A stretch of 64,000 nucleotides of DNA from Salinisphaera sp002433465 (GTDB lineage Bacteria > Pseudomonadota > Gammaproteobacteria > Nevskiales > Salinisphaeraceae): NCBI RefSeq assembly GCF_040361435.1, contig NZ_APNL01000001.1:265988-329987 (forward strand), written 5' to 3'. Below, one piece after another: positions 37,283 through 45,304 of the stretch. A program made the translations under genes and the position numbers. The stretch's first letter is position 1; the number at the start of each line of letters is the position of its first letter. Under the pieces are notes generated by a model. That model was not told the origin of the DNA, searched no databases, and worked only from the letters and a program-made list of their open reading frames with translations.

Positions 37283-38125
37283 GTGACGATTATTTGGATT
37301 ACGCTTTATTTCGTCGCGGCGCTTTTGGTGCTCTTCTTGATCATCTTTCCGGATGGCCGGCGTTCGGTTTGGGACGGGTTGCGCTCTGCGGTAAGCCGGT
37401 TTGCGTCGAGTAGGCGGTCCGCCGCGCGTGGCGCCAGTGCCGGTACGGCCAGGGTGATGCGCAACGGCGGGCGGGTAGCGCGCTGGTTCTCTAGGCATCG
37501 CTGGATCGCACTCGCGGTCCTGCTGTTATTGACCTTTCCCGTGCTGGTTGTGGTTCAGATGCAAGGTCTACTGGACTTCAACAATTATCGCGAAGCCGAG
37601 CGCGAGTCGAACCCCCTGGTTGCCAGTCTGCTCCGCGGCGAGCGGCTGGCGCCGCCGCAACCGCTACCGCCCGAGGTGTTCACCACACGCGAGGTTGAGT
37701 CCGTACGGCCCGATCTACGCCGCGCGAACCGTAAATGGGACCGTCTCAAGCCCGAATTCGCGCAGCTACTGTTACAGGTCTACAAGGACATGCGCGACAA
37801 ATACGGCTATCAGATGGTGCTTATCGAAGGCTATCGAAGCCCCGAACGCCAGCGCCGGCTCAAGTCCAAGAGTGGTTACGTCACCAACGCCGGGCCATAT
37901 CAGAGTTATCACCAGTTCGGGCTTGCAGCCGACTCTGCTTTTTTGCGCAACGGCAAGCTTGTTATTGCAATCGAAGACGAGTGGACACAGCGCGGTTATG
38001 ACCTCTATGGCAAGCTTGCACAGCAGTACGGTCTGACCTGGGGCGGCAACTGGTCTTTTCAGGATTTTGGCCACGTGGAGCTTCACGGCACGCGGTACGA
38101 CGACCCGACCAAGCACCGTCGCTGA
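37283..38125 (+). CDS. tagX: Membrane-anchored M15 peptidoglycan peptidase (TagX-like)
   Basis: 280 residues with two membrane helices (about 3-22 and 74-92) and a C-terminal M15 (LAS-type) zinc peptidase domain. Zinc ligands are visible as His and Asp in SYHQFGLAADSAF and His in FGHVELHG; IEGYRSPERQRRL is the typical substrate-side motif. In Acinetobacter, TagX is an M15-type L,D-endopeptidase that opens peptidoglycan for T6SS assembly; domain layout and linkage to PAAR and tssM suggest the same job. Starts with GTG. The PAAR gene follows after 37 bp. Confidence 0.82.
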   Translation: MTIIWITLYFVAALLVLFLIIFPDGRRSVWDGLRSAVSRFASSRRSAARGASAGTARVMRNGGRVARWFSRHRWIALAVLLLLTFPVLVVVQMQGLLDFNNYREAERESNPLVASLLRGERLAPPQPLPPEVFTTREVESVRPDLRRANRKWDRLKPEFAQLLLQVYKDMRDKYGYQMVLIEGYRSPERQRRLKSKSGYVTNAGPYQSYHQFGLAADSAFLRNGKLVIAIEDEWTQRGYDLYGKLAQQYGLTWGGNWSFQDFGHVELHGTRYDDPTKHRR

Positions 38126-38162
38126 TTCACACACGGCAAATCGAACGAACATGGAGGACAGC

Positions 38163-38444
38163 ATGTCTCGACCATTCATCGTTGTAGGCGACAAGACCGA
38201 TCACGGCGGCACGGTCATAAGCGGCGCGCCCACCTCGATAACCGGCGGTAAACCGGTTGCCCGTGTTGGCGACGAAGTCACATGCCCCAGAAGCGAATGC
38301 GTGGCGCGAGGCATGGGCACGAACCGTATTGTCAGCGGCGACCCAACAGTAATGGTCGATGGCCAGCCGGTGGCCCGCCACGGTGACAAGACCGAGTGTG
38401 GCGCTACGCTCATAGCGGGCCAGATGGCGACGTCTACCGACTAG
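38163..38444 (+). CDS. PAAR-domain T6SS tip protein
   Basis: 93-residue PAAR protein that sharpens the VgrG spike. The repeats are visible as GDKTDHGGTVISGAPTS, PVARVGDEVTCPR, GDPTVMVDGQPVARHGDKTECG and a final ATLIAG. No C-terminal toxin extension is present, so it is a stand-alone tip. ATG at 38163 is preceded by GGAGGA at 38153. Confidence 0.93.
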   Translation: MSRPFIVVGDKTDHGGTVISGAPTSITGGKPVARVGDEVTCPRSECVARGMGTNRIVSGDPTVMVDGQPVARHGDKTECGATLIAGQMATSTD

Positions 38445-38832
38445 GCTCGCTCCAAACCAGCTGACTAGTGACATCGGCCTTTAACAAACCGAGGGCGCCG
38501 CCAAAGTAATCTCCTGCCGTATTCGATCCCAGCAGTCTTTTGCTGCCAACGTCTGCAACGAATTCCCGACTTTCAGCGCAGGCGTAGTGGGGGGGGATCC
38601 GGGGGCGTCAATTGCTCGGCGGTTGGCGGGATATCCGCGATCAAGTTGAAATCGATTCGATCGGTACGGGGCTAGAGACGGTTACGTGGCGCGAAAAGTT
38701 TCGTATATTCAACCACGCGTTTTCTTTGAAACTCAAGCGCAGGTAGAACGCGAAACTTTGCCGGTCACAAAGACGTGGAGTCGCATCGCGAGCGCTGTAC
38801 CGATTCGCGAGCTCTGACCTATCGTTGGCGAG
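38445..38832. other. 388-bp region between PAAR gene and the cargo island
   Basis: No supportable gene. It contains a perfect 9-bp inverted repeat, AAAGTTTCG (38695-38703) and CGAAACTTT (38751-38759), around an AT-rich centre, and a run of eight G at 38591. Base composition shifts here from the T6SS core to the AT-richer cargo. This may be the edge of the recombining region. Confidence 0.4.
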
Positions 38833-39653
38833 TTATCGATGGTTTATTAAGGCCAAGTCGTCTGCGTCGATCCAAGCTCTAGTAGTTTGCGATTTGCCGC
38901 GATAGAGAAAAAGGTAGCGCAATTTCGGCCCGTGGTCGTCAAAGTCCAAGAGCTTTATCACATCGTTCCTGATCAGGTACGCGCCCGTCTTGTTAAACCC
39001 GCTCTCGGTCTTTTCTAACGCGAATGCCTTCTTTGAAGATACCTTCGCTCTGAGCGGTTCCCGGGAGCCACGAGCTACTAGCCCTAAACTGCTGCACTCA
39101 CCGGATTCCTTGCATTCTTTTGCCTTTTCTATCCTGTCGGTAAGTAGTTCCGCTTTTTCGCATACGTACGGGGTTTCTATCGCTTCGCCGTAGCATAGCG
39201 TTTCGGTATATGTCCTAGCTGCGTCTCTGTAGCTGTTTACAACTTGGCTGTTGAGAAAGTCCGGGTTCGTGAGTTCTACCGAGCCGGTGAATGATATGGC
39301 ATCACGCTGTGCGCTTGCGTCGTAAAGGGCGTAGGACTCGTTTGCGCCGGCGTCCGCGTTTTCAACGGCTATAAAGCAATGATCATTTTTCCAAAAATCT
39401 CCGACGATCGCATCTACGTGGTTAGAATCGTGACTTGTTTCAACCTCAGTTTTTTTGTTGCCAGCTGTTATGGTGAGATAGCCCACGTCGAGCGTAATAG
39501 AAACGTTAACTTCGCTACAAAGTGTGTCAGTCGAAAAATTTTGGCCACTCAATAGTGTGACGTAGTGGTAAAATTGACTGCCTGAACTCGCCGAGGCATT
39601 AGTTAACTGGGCGATGATTGAAAAAAAACACATAAAAAATAGATTATCTTCAT
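38833..39653 (-). pseudogene. Exported immunity-like protein with split signal peptide
   Basis: Two frames together make one plausible gene. The frame from ATG 39653 gives MKIIYFLCVFF and then stops early. The main frame from ATG 39633 gives 266 residues beginning MCFFSIIAQLTNASASSG, too short for a normal signal. They meet at a run of eight T on the minus strand (39621-39628); one more T would give a normal signal peptide, MKIIYFLCVFFSIIAQLTNA. The mature part has several cysteines, and its C-terminus (AYLIRNDVIKLLDFDDHG ... RAWIDADDLALI) has an SH3-like pattern. As it lies at the end of the VgrG cargo array, an immunity role is inferred. Either a sequencing/assembly error, decay, or slippage control. 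Confidence 0.5.
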
Positions 39654-40066
39654 TTCATCGATTTCCGCGCTTTCTGGAATAGTTGTTGGCGAGAGCTCAA
39701 GCCGCGTGATTTTTCGAACGACTCCTTCATCCCAGGCTCCGTGCCGCTTACCATCTTCCGTTGTTAGCCGTGTCCCGATCGGAAGTTGTAGGGTTAAAAT
39801 AACGGCTTCTGCCGCAACGCGCGCGGCATAAATCGCCATCCGCGGGGAGGGGGCTTGTATGTCTCCATCCGAATGGTAAGGGCCTTTCAGGAGGGTCCTT
39901 CGTCAGACACGTTGACAATCTGAATAAAGCCTCCTCTAATAAGGTGATATGATTCGTTTTCGTCCAACGAGGGCGATAGATAAAAACACGCTCGGTTTGC
40001 AACAACTCTTCTTCGTTTGGGTTTGCTTGCTTTTCTAGTTGTAGTGTCTTATGAAATGGGCCGTAC
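39654..40066 (-). pseudogene. Degraded coding remnants upstream of the truncated IS
   Basis: Minus-strand reading shows a fragment of about 50 residues (RRRVVANRACFYLSPSLDEN ... YHLIRGGFIQIVNVSDEGPS) ending at a TGA. Its continuation (KGPYHSDGDIQAPSPR, then MAIYAARVAAEAVILTLQL) lies in another frame. The first part resembles bacterial SH3-like domains, as does the neighbouring gene's C-terminus. I read it as the 3' part of a broken immunity or effector gene whose front was lost when the IS next to it was truncated. Confidence 0.35.
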
Positions 40067-40455
40067 AAAAAGCCGCGCGCCATGGGTGGATACGTGATAT
40101 CGCTTGCCCAGACCTGGTTGGGCTGATCGATCCTCAGGCCCCGCAGGCGATACGGATAAATCCGATGCCCCGGGGCCGGTCGTGACAAGCGCGGTTTTGG
40201 ATACAGGGCGGTGATACCCATGACCCGCATCAAACGCCGTATGCGCTTGCGATTGACCGTCAGGCCGTTTTCGTCGGCCAGTGCATCGGCGATGCGTCGG
40301 CTGCCGAGAAACGGGCGCTCGAGATGCAGCGCATCGATACGCTGCATCAGTCTGTGATCGGTATCCGATACCGGCTGACGCCGCTAGTAGACCGTCGATC
40401 GAGCGACACCGAGCGCCGCACACTGGCGGGTTATCGGCAGGCCGTGATCGATCAT
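40067..40455 (-). pseudogene. IS3-family transposase orfB, truncated and interrupted
   Basis: Starts MIDHGLPITRQC but has an in-frame TAG at 40384-40386, where copy 2 has a tyrosine codon. It loses homology after SDITYPPMARGFLY, before most of the DDE catalytic core. Non-functional. Confidence 0.85.
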
Positions 40456-40754
40456 GGCCCGCCGCGCTTCGGGTCGGAGCGCGCGAGCCCGCGCTCCAAA
40501 AAATCGTTCTCCATCGACAGCTCGCCGATGTTGGCATGCAGCGAGTCGATCTGGGCTTGGTTATCCGACGTCGATGGTCCCTTGTCGAACGTCTCGGTCG
40601 CGCCTTCGACCAGCTGGCGTTTCCATTGCGTGATCTGGTTCGCATGCACGTCGAACTGCTGGGCCAGTTCGGCGAGCGTTCGATCGCCTTGTACGGTGGC
40701 GAGTGCCACCTTGGCCTTGAAGGCCCGTGAATGATTACGGCGTTTGCGTCGCAT
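40452..40754 (-). CDS. IS3-family transposase orfA (copy 1)
   Basis: 100-residue helix-turn-helix protein (MRRKRRNHSRAFKAKVALAT ... WKRQLVEGATETFDKG) with a C-terminal leucine-zipper-like helix. It is intact in itself but orphaned, because orfB beside it is broken. The start at 40754 is chosen by comparison with copy 2. Confidence 0.8.
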   Translation of the reverse strand: MRRKRRNHSRAFKAKVALATVQGDRTLAELAQQFDVHANQITQWKRQLVEGATETFDKGPSTSDNQAQIDSLHANIGELSMENDFLERGLARSDPKRGGP

Positions 40755-40799
40755 CGTTGCCCCTGGACCGGGTCCGGCCATTGTGGAGCAGATCGTCAC

Positions 40800-41321
40800 T
40801 TAGTGCTCTGTCCGAATTCTGGGGTCTAGTTCACCATTAGCGTCGTTCGAATCACGAATAATAATGCTGCCGTCGTTATGCTGTGCGAAATAGAACCAGT
40901 CCTTATACTTTCTGTTCTTCTTTTCGCCTTTGATTATGATGTCGGAATTCACTGATACTTCGTATAGGTGGTTTTCGACGAGGGCTTTAGGGTCTTGGTA
41001 GACGTTTGCTTTGTATGGTGAGGAGCCATAAGTAAGGCATCGATCAACAGTCACCATAAACGGTGATTCGAGTACGCTCGCGTCCCACATTATTTCGCGA
41101 CTAGAGGCATCCGTAACTTGGATGGAAACGAATTGTGTCGGGTTGCGCGAAGCCGCTTTTGTATCCGGAACTGTGAAACACGGCTTCTCCTCAGAGCCAA
41201 AGATTTTCAACTCGTGCATTTCTGGCCCTGGCCACGGCCATACACAGCCGCTTGCGAGCAAAGCTCCGAAAGTCAAAACGACATAAAGAAGCCCAGTTGA
41301 TCTACGGTAAGTTCTTGGCAT
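40800..41321 (-). CDS. Putative T6SS immunity lipoprotein
   Basis: 173 residues with a lipoprotein signal (lipobox LLASGC, Cys26), so a periplasmic-facing lipoprotein. It starts 53 bp after the orphan VgrG metallopeptidase tip, the usual position for the matching immunity protein. Proteins of similar size and layout (periplasmic lipoproteins with GPEMHELKIFGSEEKPCF-type starts) are often found beside T6SS effectors. The last ten residues (ELDPRIRTEH) are encoded by the terminus of IS copy 1, so the native C-terminus may be altered. Confidence 0.65.
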   Translation of the reverse strand: MPRTYRRSTGLLYVVLTFGALLASGCVWPWPGPEMHELKIFGSEEKPCFTVPDTKAASRNPTQFVSIQVTDASSREIMWDASVLESPFMVTVDRCLTYGSSPYKANVYQDPKALVENHLYEVSVNSDIIIKGEKKNRKYKDWFYFAQHNDGSIIIRDSNDANGELDPRIRTEH

Positions 41322-41373
41322 TTTTAGGATCTGTCAGGAAATTCTGCAATACCACTTCCATTAAAGGTATTGA

Positions 41374-42549
41374 CTAATTATTTCGGTATTGAGCCTGTGC
41401 TACGACATCTGGCCGTGTTAATACCTTAAGAGCGAAGTAATCTGCCAGGATATTGCCTTGCGCTTCCATATTGTAGTTGCTTAGCCGCTTGTTCTCCGAG
41501 AGAGAATATTCGTACGACAGGCCGAGACGGAGCGCGCCTCGCCACTTAACCGGATAACTCAGCTGATATTGCCAAATGTGAGTCATCTCGTGCATAAACC
41601 ACCATTTGTTTCCCGGTGTGTCAGTCGAGTAGTCTTCCAGAAAATTCTTCGGGTTGAAATATAGCTCTCGGTTCGGAGTCATAGCAGTGTCGTCGGACTG
41701 TAGTCCCAGCCACAAATACTCGTCGTTGTGAACGCGTATCTTACTGTAATCAATAGAATCGCCGAATATTTTCCTGGCTAGCGCAATTTCACCGTTGGCT
41801 AACGGGCGACTTTTGCCTTCAGGCGTTTTTACTTCTTTGATGGAGGAACCAATGTTTTGCTGGTTCGTTTCTACATTGTTAAGTATCAGCTCCACCCGAC
41901 GTCGCTGATCCCCAGCCTGGGCCTGATGCTGTGGGCGTCCCACCTTGTCTGTTCCGCAGAGCTCTGGCTTAATTAGCTTCTCCGCGCGACTTGTACGTAC
42001 ACGCTTAGTTTTGCTATAGGCATCGGTCGTTCCGTTAACCACCTCTCCATTAGAGAGATGGAGGGTGTAATCGACTCCGGAAGTGGCGTATCCATCGCTC
42101 CGCACAAGTCGAATAGCCTCATCGAATCTGTCATTGTTGAATGGTTCTATTCGTGGCTCTACTTGTCCGGTCGATAATGGTGTTGGTTGGCTAGTATCTT
42201 GTGCCAACCCCACGAACCCATGCGCCCCACCTTTGACGGTAGACGTACCCGGACAGGAGAAGGTGATATTGCCGCCTTCAAGGGTCACGGTGGACTGACC
42301 CGAGGTGGGCGCGATCTTGGTTTGGGCGAAGACGTTGACGGTGTCGCTGCTGCTGGCCACCGTCACGCTGTCGTCGGCGAGGATCTCCAGCGTGTCGTCG
42401 TGGTCTTGTAGAGACAGTGGGCCGTTGGTGGCCACGGCCTGGGCGCCGCCGTCTTGGATTTTCCGGCTGGTTTGCGGCTTGGCCGCACCACTGTGATTCG
42501 CGCGTGCAGCGTGCTTATCATCGATTTCGGGACTAAAAAGGAACTTGGT
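41374..42549 (-). pseudogene. Orphan VgrG 3' end with HExxH metallopeptidase tip
   Basis: An open frame without a credible start. Residues equivalent to the VgrG beta-helix end (GGAQAVATNGPLSLQDHDDT onward) match the active vgrG at 74 of 81 positions by eye. After KGGAHGFVG the sequence switches to a new tip of about 270 residues with KIFGDSIDYSKIRVHNDEY and the zinc motif WFMHEMTHIWQYQ. Similar HExxH domains occur in Vgr-related proteins, so a peptidase effector is inferred. Upstream of the VgrG-like part is an unrelated Ala/Lys-rich stretch back to a TAG at 42550-42552. This is the layout of a displaced effector tip waiting beside, not attached to, a full VgrG. Confidence 0.75.
42208..42453 (-). 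repeat. 246-bp direct repeat of the vgrG 3' region (orphan copy)
   Basis: Matches 45912-46157 over its full length with scattered substitutions and no visible gaps, in the same orientation. It encodes the final VgrG beta-helix/DUF2345-like segment just before the variable tip. This shared stretch is long enough for homologous recombination that would swap the tips. Confidence 0.85.
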
Positions 42550-42577
42550 CTAAAATAAAATATTCATGAATATAGCG

Positions 42578-43078
42578 CTAATAACTCGCATATTCCCCAT
42601 CAACGAAACGATATCGCCTATTTTTTGAAGTGCCCGCCGTCCCTTGGATTAGCTCTATGTTGGAGAGTCCGTTGGTAGCTGTGGGCAGCACTTTGATCGA
42701 ATAGCCGGCGTTGTGAAAAATCTGCTTATATTTACGACTATTTTTCAGTACCAACCATATAGGCCCTAACGCCGCACCCCAGCCACATCGATCGGAAGTA
42801 GTCAGGAAAAGAATTTCGGTAGTTTGGCGCTCTGCATCCTCAAGAGCGACCTTTTTCTGCATCAGGCTGCATTTTTCGTCTAAGAAAGGTGCAAAGCTTT
42901 TCGCGGACTCCATTTGTTCCGACAGTTGTTTCGATGCGGGCGAGAAGTCTCCGTCTTCAATCGAATAAGAGTTCGCGAAGGAACACGACGCAAAAAATAC
43001 CGCAGCTAAAAGAGCAGAACTCTCACTGTTGCATAAACTCTTTACACATCGCGTCTTAAATTTCCTGAAGTCCGGCAT
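42578..43078 (-). CDS. Exported protein, candidate immunity to the disrupted effector
   Basis: 166 residues with an N-terminal basic segment and hydrophobic core (SSALLAAVFFASCSFANS, roughly 20-37) consistent with export. A cysteine lies in the core but does not make a perfect lipobox. The mature part has no family I know. It starts 9 bp after the stop of the IS-disrupted lytic-transglycosylase-like remnant, the position of a cognate immunity gene. AT-richer than the T6SS core genes. Confidence 0.6.
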   Translation of the reverse strand: MPDFRKFKTRCVKSLCNSESSALLAAVFFASCSFANSYSIEDGDFSPASKQLSEQMESAKSFAPFLDEKCSLMQKKVALEDAERQTTEILFLTTSDRCGWGAALGPIWLVLKNSRKYKQIFHNAGYSIKVLPTATNGLSNIELIQGTAGTSKNRRYRFVDGEYASY

Positions 43079-43419
43079 GACCTTGGTCTACGCTATCTTT
43101 TCGCCGCCGTAACTTAGCGATAGGCCGTCGTGGTGATTAGCATAAATCATATTGTATAGATCAGAGCCACTATAGTTTTTCTGCATCAGGCGCTTGCTGT
43201 TGGCATACGAATCGACTAAAGCTGCCGATCCTTTTTAATATCGAAGCGGTCAGCATTTGAACTCCGCCCATACTGCTTTCTGGTGGCATCAATAAACTGT
43301 CCGATACCATCCGCAGGCGTTGTGCCTGCAGCAGCGTCTGGGTTAAATCCGAACTCGGTCTGAGCTGGACCCCACCCGTTGGACAGTCCGCGGCGTTTTC
43401 TAAGTGATGACCTGCCGGG

Positions 43420-44250
43420 TTAAGCCGCCCGCGGTAGCGGCTGGTCGTTGAAGTAGACCCGATCGGGCGTAGCCCGATCAAGGCCCTGATGATGGCGCTT
43501 GGCATTGTAGAACGCGAAGTAATCGGCCAAGCCCGCCTTGGCGTCGCGCCCGCTGTCATAAGCCTTCACATAGACCTCCTCATATTTCACGCTGCGCCAG
43601 AGTCGTTCGATGAAGACGTTATCCATCCAGCGCCCGCGGCCATCCATACTGATCGTGATCGCGTGCGCTTCGAGTACGCCGGTGAACGCGCGACCCGTGA
43701 ATTGGCTACCCTGATCCGTGTTGAAGATCTCGGGTCGCCCATAGCGTGCGATCGCACGCTGCAGGGCATCGACGCAGAACGTGTCATCGAGCGTGTTCGA
43801 CACCTGCCAGGCCAGTACCTTGAGCGAGTACCAGTTCATAACGGCGACGAGGTATAAAAAGCCGCGCGCCATGGGTGGATACGTGATATCGCTTGCCCAG
43901 ACCTGGTTGGGCTGATCGATCCTCAGGCCCCGCAGGCGATACGGATAAATCCGATGCCCCGGGGCCGGTCGTGACAAGCGCGGTTTTGGATACAGGGCGG
44001 TGATACCCATAACCCGCATCAAACGCTGTATGCGCTTGCGATTGACCGTCAGGCCGTTTTCGTCGGCCAGGGCATCGGCGATGCGTCGGCTGCCGAGAAA
44101 CGGTCGCTCGAGATGCAGCGCATCGATACGCTGCATGAGCTTTTGATCCGCGTTCGATACCGGCTTGTGCCGATAGTAGGCCGTCGATCGGGCCACACCA
44201 AGGACACGGCACTGGCGCGTGATCGGCAACGTGTGGTCGCGACCAATCAT
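43420..44250 (-). CDS. IS3-family transposase orfB (DDE integrase core)
   Basis: 276 residues, full length. An HTH_21-like N-terminal part (LHLERPFLGSRRIADAL) is followed by the rve integrase core with catalytic Asp in WASDITYPP, Asp in IFNTDQGSQFTG and Glu in NVFIERLWRSVKYEEVY. It overlaps the orfA stop by 4 bp (ATGA), so it may be made by coupled re-initiation or frameshifting. Confidence 0.93.
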   Translation of the reverse strand: MIGRDHTLPITRQCRVLGVARSTAYYRHKPVSNADQKLMQRIDALHLERPFLGSRRIADALADENGLTVNRKRIQRLMRVMGITALYPKPRLSRPAPGHRIYPYRLRGLRIDQPNQVWASDITYPPMARGFLYLVAVMNWYSLKVLAWQVSNTLDDTFCVDALQRAIARYGRPEIFNTDQGSQFTGRAFTGVLEAHAITISMDGRGRWMDNVFIERLWRSVKYEEVYVKAYDSGRDAKAGLADYFAFYNAKRHHQGLDRATPDRVYFNDQPLPRAA

Positions 44251-44549
44251 GGCCCGACGCGCTTCGGGTCGAAGCGCGCGAGCCCGCGCTCCAAAAAATC
44301 GTTCTCCATCGACAGCTCGCCGATCTTGGCATGCAGCGAGTCGATCTGGGCTTGGTTATCCGAGGCCGATGATCCCTTGTCGAACGTCTCGGTCGCGCCT
44401 TCGACCAGCTGGCGTTTCCACTGCGTGATCTGGTTTGCATGCACGTCGAACTGCTGGGCCAGTTCGGCGGGCGTTCGATCGCCTTGTACGGCGGCCAGCG
44501 CCACCTTGGCCTTGAAGGCCGGTGAGTGATTACGGCGTTTTCGTCGCAT
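44247..44549 (-). CDS. IS3-family transposase orfA
   Basis: 100-residue helix-turn-helix protein (MRRKRRNHSPAFKAKVALAA ... LAQQFDVHANQITQWKRQL) with a C-terminal coiled helix (IDSLHAKIGELSMENDFLERG). AAGGAGC precedes the ATG at 44549. Confidence 0.92.
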   Translation of the reverse strand: MRRKRRNHSPAFKAKVALAAVQGDRTPAELAQQFDVHANQITQWKRQLVEGATETFDKGSSASDNQAQIDSLHAKIGELSMENDFLERGLARFDPKRVGP

Positions 44550-44884
44550 ACTTGCTCCTTGGCCGGGTGCGGCCATTGTGGAGCAGATCGTCACTTAGTG
44601 CTCTGTCCGGTTTTCGGGGTCCAGCTCAGTCTTCGCCATGAACTGTTCGATCGAGGGGTCTAGGCCGGTTAGCGCAATCGAAAAAAGAGAACGCCGCTAT
44701 TGCGAACGCTCACTTTCGGTGTGCGCTATACACGCAGGCATTAGTTCCTACTACATTCTCGCTACGCAAGGCGAGGGCCCGGCGTGACGCGCACGCCACT
44801 GATCTAGGGGGGGGCGGTCTCAAGTCGTCATGTCGAACGGGTCTGGCTGCGCCGCAACCGTGGCGCGGACGAGTTTATCGTGAG

Positions 44885-45304
44885 TCAGCTCGAATCTCGT
44901 GCAAACGTCAGGTTGTTCGGTATGTAGGAGAGGTCGTTTGCACCTTGCGTTCGCCAAATGAGCTCATTTTCATTTACGCACAGGGACACTGTGGTTGCTA
45001 GCGAGGATTCATAATAGCTATGAATTTCCGTTGTATAACACCCGGAATCGCTGGTTTTGGTTAGCTTGAACCGTTCAACCGAGTCGTTGCTCGCGCAATT
45101 TATTCTGTTACCGTTGTCGAAAATAAAACAATACGACAAGTAATTATGGCCGTGCTCTTCGCTTACTTTTACCGTGAGCGTTGTGCGCGCAGTTTCTTTA
45201 GCCCATTTGCCTTCGATGCCGGAATCATCCGCATGGCACGAGCTGAAGAAAAGAGTAATAGCTAAAATTAAAAATGGTCTAGTAATAGTCGAAATCTTTA
45301 GCAC
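44885..45304 (-). CDS. Candidate immunity protein for the GH108 VgrG
   Basis: 139 residues with an export signal (MLKISTITRPFLILAITLFF, then SSC at Cys23, a possible lipobox). The mature domain has a beta-rich lipocalin-like look (IEGKWAKETARTTLTVKVSEE) and paired cysteines. The start lies inside the vgrG 3' end (26-bp overlap), so it is translated with the effector. A periplasmic location fits protection against a cell-wall muramidase. No family recognised. Confidence 0.7.
   Translation of the reverse strand: MLKISTITRPFLILAITLFFSSCHADDSGIEGKWAKETARTTLTVKVSEEHGHNYLSYCFIFDNGNRINCASNDSVERFKLTKTSDSGCYTTEIHSYYESSLATTVSLCVNENELIWRTQGANDLSYIPNNLTFARDSS

Larger units (their letters stand above)
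40067..40833 (-). mobile_element. Truncated IS3-family element (copy 1)
   Basis: Closely similar to the intact element at 43371-44628 from its terminus (TGAACTAGACCCC at 40833, reading leftwards) through orfA and the first half of orfB, then homology stops at 40067 within the AAAAAGCCGCG stretch. The other terminus, and hence any target duplication, is missing. Its outer end supplies the last ten codons of the adjacent lipoprotein gene. Confidence 0.88.
43371..44628 (-). mobile_element. Intact IS3-family insertion sequence (copy 2)
   Basis: 1258 bp bounded by imperfect terminal inverted repeats: TGAGCTGGACCCC at both ends, then TTGGACAG on one side and CCGGACAG on the other. It is flanked by a 3-bp target duplication GTC (43368-43370 and 44629-44631). 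It encodes orfA and orfB in overlapping frames. It is inserted in the lytic-transglycosylase-like effector remnant. Confidence 0.92.
43088..44698 (-). pseudogene. Lytic-transglycosylase-like effector remnant, split by an IS
   Basis: Removing the IS (43371-44628) and one copy of the GTC duplication rejoins a frame reading SIALTGLDPSIEQFMAKTEF, then GFNPDAAAGTTPADGIGQF and IDATRKQYGRSSNADRF. The GIGQFIDATRKQYG pattern and the preceding E-F-NP match the SLT/goose-lysozyme fold of peptidoglycan hydrolases. Adding one base to an A5 run (43232-43236) continues it as GSAALVDSYANSKRLMQKN to a TAG at 43088. No start codon or VgrG sequence precedes it; a TAG lies at the 5' edge. It is probably a displaced, now dead, VgrG tip. 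Confidence 0.65.
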
